Positions 5,894 to 8,738 of a stretch of 8,738 nt of DNA are shown one piece after another; positions within the stretch are counted from its first letter, which is position 1; each line of letters begins with the position of its first letter. Under the pieces are notes generated by a model. It ran no database searches. It had not been told where the DNA came from and saw only the letters and a list, made by a program, of their open reading frames with translations. This stretch comes from Candidatus Sulfotelmatobacter sp. (GTDB lineage: Bacteria > Acidobacteriota > Terriglobia > Terriglobales > Acidobacteriaceae). The stretch is taken from assembly GCA_030044775.1 (NCBI GenBank), contig JASICF010000126.1, forward strand, positions 1-8,738, written 5' to 3'. Position numbers and translations under genes: made by a program.

Positions 5894-7333
5894 ATGGAAA
5901 ATATCGGACATGTCATTCAAATCGCGGGACCGGCAGTAGACGTGCAATTTGAAGAAGGCCACCTGCCGCCGATCTATGAAGCGCTGCGCGTGGTCAGCGA
6001 CGGTTTCAACGTGCCCAACCCGATCAGCGTAATTCTCGAGGTGCAGCAGCATCTTGGGGAAGGCCGCGTGCGTTGCATCGCCATGGAGGCCACGGAAGGC
6101 ATGGTCCGCGGGATGAAGGCCATCGATCAGGGCGGACCAATCTCGGTTCCCGTCGGCCGCGGAACGCTGGGGCGCGTCATGAACGTAATCGGCGAGCCTG
6201 TGGATCAACTGGGTCCGGTCGAATACAAGGAACGACTGCCGATTCACCGCGAGGCTCCTGCTTTCGACGAACAAGCGACGACCGCCGAGATGTTCGAGAC
6301 GGGAGTCAAGGTCATCGATCTCATCCAGCCATTCCTAAAGGGCGGCAAGATCGGACTATTCGGCGGAGCCGGTGTTGGCAAGACCGTCGTCATCATGGAA
6401 CTCATCAACAACGTCGCCAAGCAGCACGGCGGTTATTCCGTATTTGCCGGTGTTGGCGAGCGCACTCGCGAAGGCAATGACCTGTGGCTCGAGATGACGG
6501 AATCTGGCGTGATTAAGCCCGGCAAGCCGGCGGAATCGAAAGCTGCGCTGATTTATGGCCAGATGACCGAGCCGCCCGGAGCGCGCCTGCGCGTGGCGCT
6601 TACCGGACTTACGGTAGCCGAATATTTCCGCGACGCAGAAGGCGCCGACACCCTGCTCTTCATCGATAATATTTTCCGCTTCACCCAGGCCGGTTCGGAG
6701 GTTTCCGCTCTTCTGGGCCGCATGCCGAGCGCCGTTGGCTATCAGCCGAACCTCGCAACCGAGATGGGTGAATTGCAGGAGCGGATTACTTCTACGAAAA
6801 AAGGTTCGGTCACTTCGGTGCAAGCGATTTACGTTCCGGCCGATGACCTGACCGATCCGGCTCCGGCAACGACATTCGCTCACCTCGACGCGACCACGGT
6901 GCTCTCCCGCGCCTTGACCGAGATTGGAATTTATCCCGCCGTTGATCCCTTGGCCTCAACATCGCGCATTCTCGATCCGCGCATTGTGGGCCAGGAACAT
7001 TACGATGTCGCGCAAGCGGTGAAGAAGACGTTGCAGACCTACAAAGATTTGCAGGACATCATTGCAATTCTCGGCATCGACGAATTGAGCGAAGATCAGA
7101 AGCTCACTGTCGCCCGGGCCCGGAAGATTCAGCGATTCCTGTCGCAACCCTTCCACGTCGCCGAACAGTTCACCGGTGCGCAAGGGCGTTACGTGAAAAT
7201 CGCCGACACGGTAAAGGGCTTCAAGGCGATCGTCGAAGGCAAATACGACGATATTCCCGAGCAGGCGTTCTACATGAAGGGTCCGATCGAGGAAGTGCTG
7301 CAAGCGGCCGAGAAGATGAAGGCAGCAGCGTAA
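5894..7333 (+). CDS. atpD: ATP synthase F1 subunit beta (catalytic)
   Basis: The 479-aa catalytic subunit makes or hydrolyses ATP at the alpha/beta interface. ATG 5894 gives the standard N-terminus MENIGHVIQIAGPAVDVQF. An upstream in-frame start at 5858 would only add residues encoded by the heptamer array and is rejected. The P-loop GGAGVGKT spans residues 157-164 with Lys163. The catalytic glutamate is in GERTREG (Glu189). The Walker B region reads TLLFIDNIFRF, and the alpha/beta signature is PAVDPLASTS. The C-terminal DELSEED segment that touches gamma and epsilon reads DELSEDQ here (396-402), a mild variant. Length and domain order are normal. No Shine-Dalgarno is visible. Confidence 0.98.
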   Translation: MENIGHVIQIAGPAVDVQFEEGHLPPIYEALRVVSDGFNVPNPISVILEVQQHLGEGRVRCIAMEATEGMVRGMKAIDQGGPISVPVGRGTLGRVMNVIGEPVDQLGPVEYKERLPIHREAPAFDEQATTAEMFETGVKVIDLIQPFLKGGKIGLFGGAGVGKTVVIMELINNVAKQHGGYSVFAGVGERTREGNDLWLEMTESGVIKPGKPAESKAALIYGQMTEPPGARLRVALTGLTVAEYFRDAEGADTLLFIDNIFRFTQAGSEVSALLGRMPSAVGYQPNLATEMGELQERITSTKKGSVTSVQAIYVPADDLTDPAPATTFAHLDATTVLSRALTEIGIYPAVDPLASTSRILDPRIVGQEHYDVAQAVKKTLQTYKDLQDIIAILGIDELSEDQKLTVARARKIQRFLSQPFHVAEQFTGAQGRYVKIADTVKGFKAIVEGKYDDIPEQAFYMKGPIEEVLQAAEKMKAAA

Positions 7334-7339
7334 GAGGCA

Positions 7340-7424
7340 GGGATCAGTGGTTAGTGGCCAGGGATCGGTAAAACTTGATCTGCTGGCTCGTGACCACCGA
7401 TCGCTGGCTACTGACGACTAACCC
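7340..7424. repeat. inverted heptamer arrays, atpD-atpC gap
   Basis: The 5' array has GGGATCA, GTGGTTA, GTGGCCA, GGGATCG (7340-7367). The 3' array has CTGGCTC, GTGACCA, CCGATCG, CTGGCTA, CTGACGA, CTAACCC (7383-7424), one base before the atpC ATG. Bases 7354-7369 are complementary to 7396-7411 at 14 of 16 positions, with one G-U wobble and one mismatch. GGTTAGT (7349-7355) can pair with ACTAACC (7417-7423). The extra CTGACGA unit in the 3' arm would bulge out. No T-run follows the stem. Confidence 0.78.
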
Positions 7425-7425
7425 A

Positions 7426-7833
7426 ATGGCTGATACATTCCAACTCGAAATCGTAACGCCGGAAAAGAAGCTCATCGATACGGCGGCCGAGGAAATTCAG
7501 ATTCCCGGGAAGAACGGTTATCTCGGCATTCTGCCCGGCCACGCTCCGCTCATCACCGAACTCGGGGTGGGAGAAATCAAATTTCATGCGAGGGGCGAAC
7601 AGCAGCGACTCGCGGTGGCGTGGGGATTTGCCGAAGTGTTGCCTGGCAAAGTAACCGTCCTTGCGGAAAGTGCCGAGAGGCCCGACGAAATCGATGTAGA
7701 GCGTGCTCGCAAGGCCAAAGAACGCGCCGAGCAGCGGCTCGCCAGCGGCGACACGAACGTGGATGTAGAGCGCGCTCTCAATGCAATCCACAAGGCTGAG
7801 ACGCGGCTGGAAGTAGCCGAAGAGAAATCTTAG
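7426..7833 (+). CDS. atpC: ATP synthase F1 subunit epsilon
   Basis: The 135-aa epsilon subunit binds the foot of gamma and the c-ring and in many bacteria inhibits hydrolysis. The N-terminal beta-sandwich (about residues 1-85) has the conserved FQLEIVTPEKK opening and the GYLGILPGHAPLITEL motif. The C-terminal two-helix part (about 88-135) is rich in Glu, Arg and Ala (ERARKAKERAEQRL). ATG 7426 is chosen because MADTFQLEIVTP is the usual start; the longer opening from 7375 lies in the heptamer array and would add residues unlike any epsilon. No Shine-Dalgarno is seen. It closes the operon at TAG 7831-7833. No clear terminator follows in the 41 nt before the esterase gene. Confidence 0.96.
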   Translation: MADTFQLEIVTPEKKLIDTAAEEIQIPGKNGYLGILPGHAPLITELGVGEIKFHARGEQQRLAVAWGFAEVLPGKVTVLAESAERPDEIDVERARKAKERAEQRLASGDTNVDVERALNAIHKAETRLEVAEEKS

Positions 7834-7865
7834 TTGCCTCTAGATTCTGTTCTTCCGGTTCTGCC

Positions 7866-7871
7866 GAGGAG
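7866..7871 (+). promoter_or_regulatory. Shine-Dalgarno site of the esterase gene
   Basis: GAGGAG lies 3 nt before the ATG at 7875 (5 nt counted from the GAGG core). It supports that start and contrasts with the atp genes just upstream, which lack such sites. Confidence 0.5.
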
Positions 7872-7874
7872 ACC

Positions 7875-8738
7875 ATGCAACGTTCTCTGGTTCTATTCTC
7901 GTGTTCGGCATTCCTCTTGCCGTTTGCCATTCTCTTATCCGCTCAAGAGAAGAAATCTGCGCAGCCCTCGGATTCTCCCCGCGCCGTGCCCAATTCGCCA
8001 GAAGTTCATGACGATGGGAGCGTGACTTTTCATGTAGCCGCGCGCTATGCGAAAGACGTCAAACTTGAGCGTGAAGGCGCAGAACCAATTGAAATGCAAA
8101 AGGACGCCCAGGATATCTGGAGCGTGACGACAGCCCCACTCCCACCCGATTACTATGGATATTCATTCACCATTGATGGGGTGCGCACGCTCGACGCCTC
8201 CAATCACTCGCTGGTTCCTAACCTGCTTACGCCCGAAAGTTCCGTTCACGTTCCTGGCCCGTCGTCGCTTCCGTGGGAGATTAACGAAGTGCCGCGGGGG
8301 ACAATTCATCGTCATTTCTATAAATCCGTTGTTGCCGATGACGAGCGCGACTACTACGTCTATACTCCGCCCGCTTACGAAAGCTCGACACAGAAGTATC
8401 CGGTGCTTTATCTCCTGCATGGGTTTAGCGACGATGCCAGTGCATGGATCGCCGTCGGCCGCATGAACGTGATCTTCGATAACCTGATCGCCCAAGGCAA
8501 AATCAAGCCCATGATCGTGGTTATGCCTCTCGGCTACGGGACGATGGAGATGATTCGTTTGCGCTCGGAAGCGTGGAGCCATGAAAATGTGCGCGATGAG
8601 AATTTTAAGAAGTTTACAGAAAGTCTTTTGACCGAAGTCATGCCGCAGGTCGAAGGCCAATACCGCATCGTGAAAGACCGCAACAGTCGCGCGATTGCGG
8701 GGCTCTCGATGGGTGGTTCTGAATCTCTCCTTACCGGT
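7875..8738 (+). CDS. secreted esterase, alpha/beta-hydrolase of the esterase D / feruloyl-esterase type (3' end outside window)
   Basis: The frame is open for 288 codons to the right edge. A signal peptide (about residues 1-24, hydrophobic core LFSCSAFLLPFAILL, probable cleavage near SAQ) points to export. Residues about 45-118 look like an immunoglobulin-like E-set/CBM48 domain, with VTFHVAARYAKDVKL and a GYSFTIDG strand as in isoamylase N-terminal domains. The alpha/beta-hydrolase domain follows: YYVYTPPAY, the oxyanion-region LLHGFSDD (His182-Gly183), VVMPLGYG, and the nucleophile elbow GLSMGG with Ser278. The Asp and His of the triad would lie beyond the window. This domain pair is known from carbohydrate esterase family 1 (acetyl-xylan and feruloyl esterases, and Fes-like enzymes); the actual substrate cannot be told. 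It starts 41 nt after atpC with its own ribosome site, so it may be read through from the atp operon or have a promoter I cannot see. Confidence 0.85.
   Translation, partial: MQRSLVLFSCSAFLLPFAILLSAQEKKSAQPSDSPRAVPNSPEVHDDGSVTFHVAARYAKDVKLEREGAEPIEMQKDAQDIWSVTTAPLPPDYYGYSFTIDGVRTLDASNHSLVPNLLTPESSVHVPGPSSLPWEINEVPRGTIHRHFYKSVVADDERDYYVYTPPAYESSTQKYPVLYLLHGFSDDASAWIAVGRMNVIFDNLIAQGKIKPMIVVMPLGYGTMEMIRLRSEAWSHENVRDENFKKFTESLLTEVMPQVEGQYRIVKDRNSRAIAGLSMGGSESLLTG

Noticed and set aside
2897..7424. Heptamer hairpins as intrinsic terminators or a CRISPR array
   Set aside because: None is followed by a T-run, they lie inside an operon whose products are needed together, and the units are adjacent 7-mers without spacers.
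7375..7425. N-terminal extension of atpC from 7375
   Set aside because: It lies within the repeat hairpin and precedes the standard epsilon start MADTFQLEIVTP; no family member I know of has such an extension.
7875..7910. Lipoprotein signal (LFSC) in the esterase
   Set aside because: Cys10 falls before most of the hydrophobic core, too early for a lipobox; a signal peptidase I site near SAQ fits better.
7834..8025. 63-codon + strand ORF after atpC
   Set aside because: It overlaps the esterase in another frame, starts with a non-ATG codon directly after the atpC stop without a ribosome site, and has no recognisable motifs.

Overview
This window carries most of an F1Fo ATP synthase operon from a GC-rich Gram-negative-type bacterium. 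Three things suggest an Acidobacteriota (Terriglobia/Koribacter-like) genome: the gene order b', b, delta, alpha, gamma, beta, epsilon without a or c genes; a b subunit with a secretion-type signal sequence; and an enlarged gamma subunit. This assignment is an inference from gene style and was not checked against a database. All genes lie on the + strand.

Layout: 1-786 is the 3' part of hflX, a ribosome-associated GTPase. 787-1085 is a 299-nt gap with a strongly self-complementary leader, a near-perfect Shine-Dalgarno sequence driving a 46-codon cysteine-containing small ORF (888-1028), and a sigma70-like promoter whose -35 box is formed by the last two sense codons of that ORF. 1086-7833 holds the ATP synthase genes: atpF' (b'), atpF (b), atpH (delta), atpA (alpha), atpG (gamma), atpD (beta) and atpC (epsilon). 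7875-8738 is the 5' part of a secreted alpha/beta-hydrolase esterase with an N-terminal beta-sandwich domain; it runs off the right edge.

Together the seven atp products give the whole F1 head (alpha3 beta3 gamma delta epsilon) and the b/b' peripheral stalk. The proton channel subunits a (atpB) and c (atpE) are absent and must be encoded elsewhere, since hflX lies immediately upstream.

The most unusual feature is in the spacers. Each of the four gaps atpH-atpA, atpA-atpG, atpG-atpD and atpD-atpC is filled with degenerate tandem heptamers kept in 7-nt phase. Each gap has its own heptamer word, and a second array of the reverse-complement word follows downstream, so every gap can fold into a long hairpin. 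Several arrays run up to the next start codon, one supplies the atpH stop codon, and none of the four downstream genes has a clear Shine-Dalgarno sequence. The tight junctions atpF'-atpF-atpH have no such arrays.
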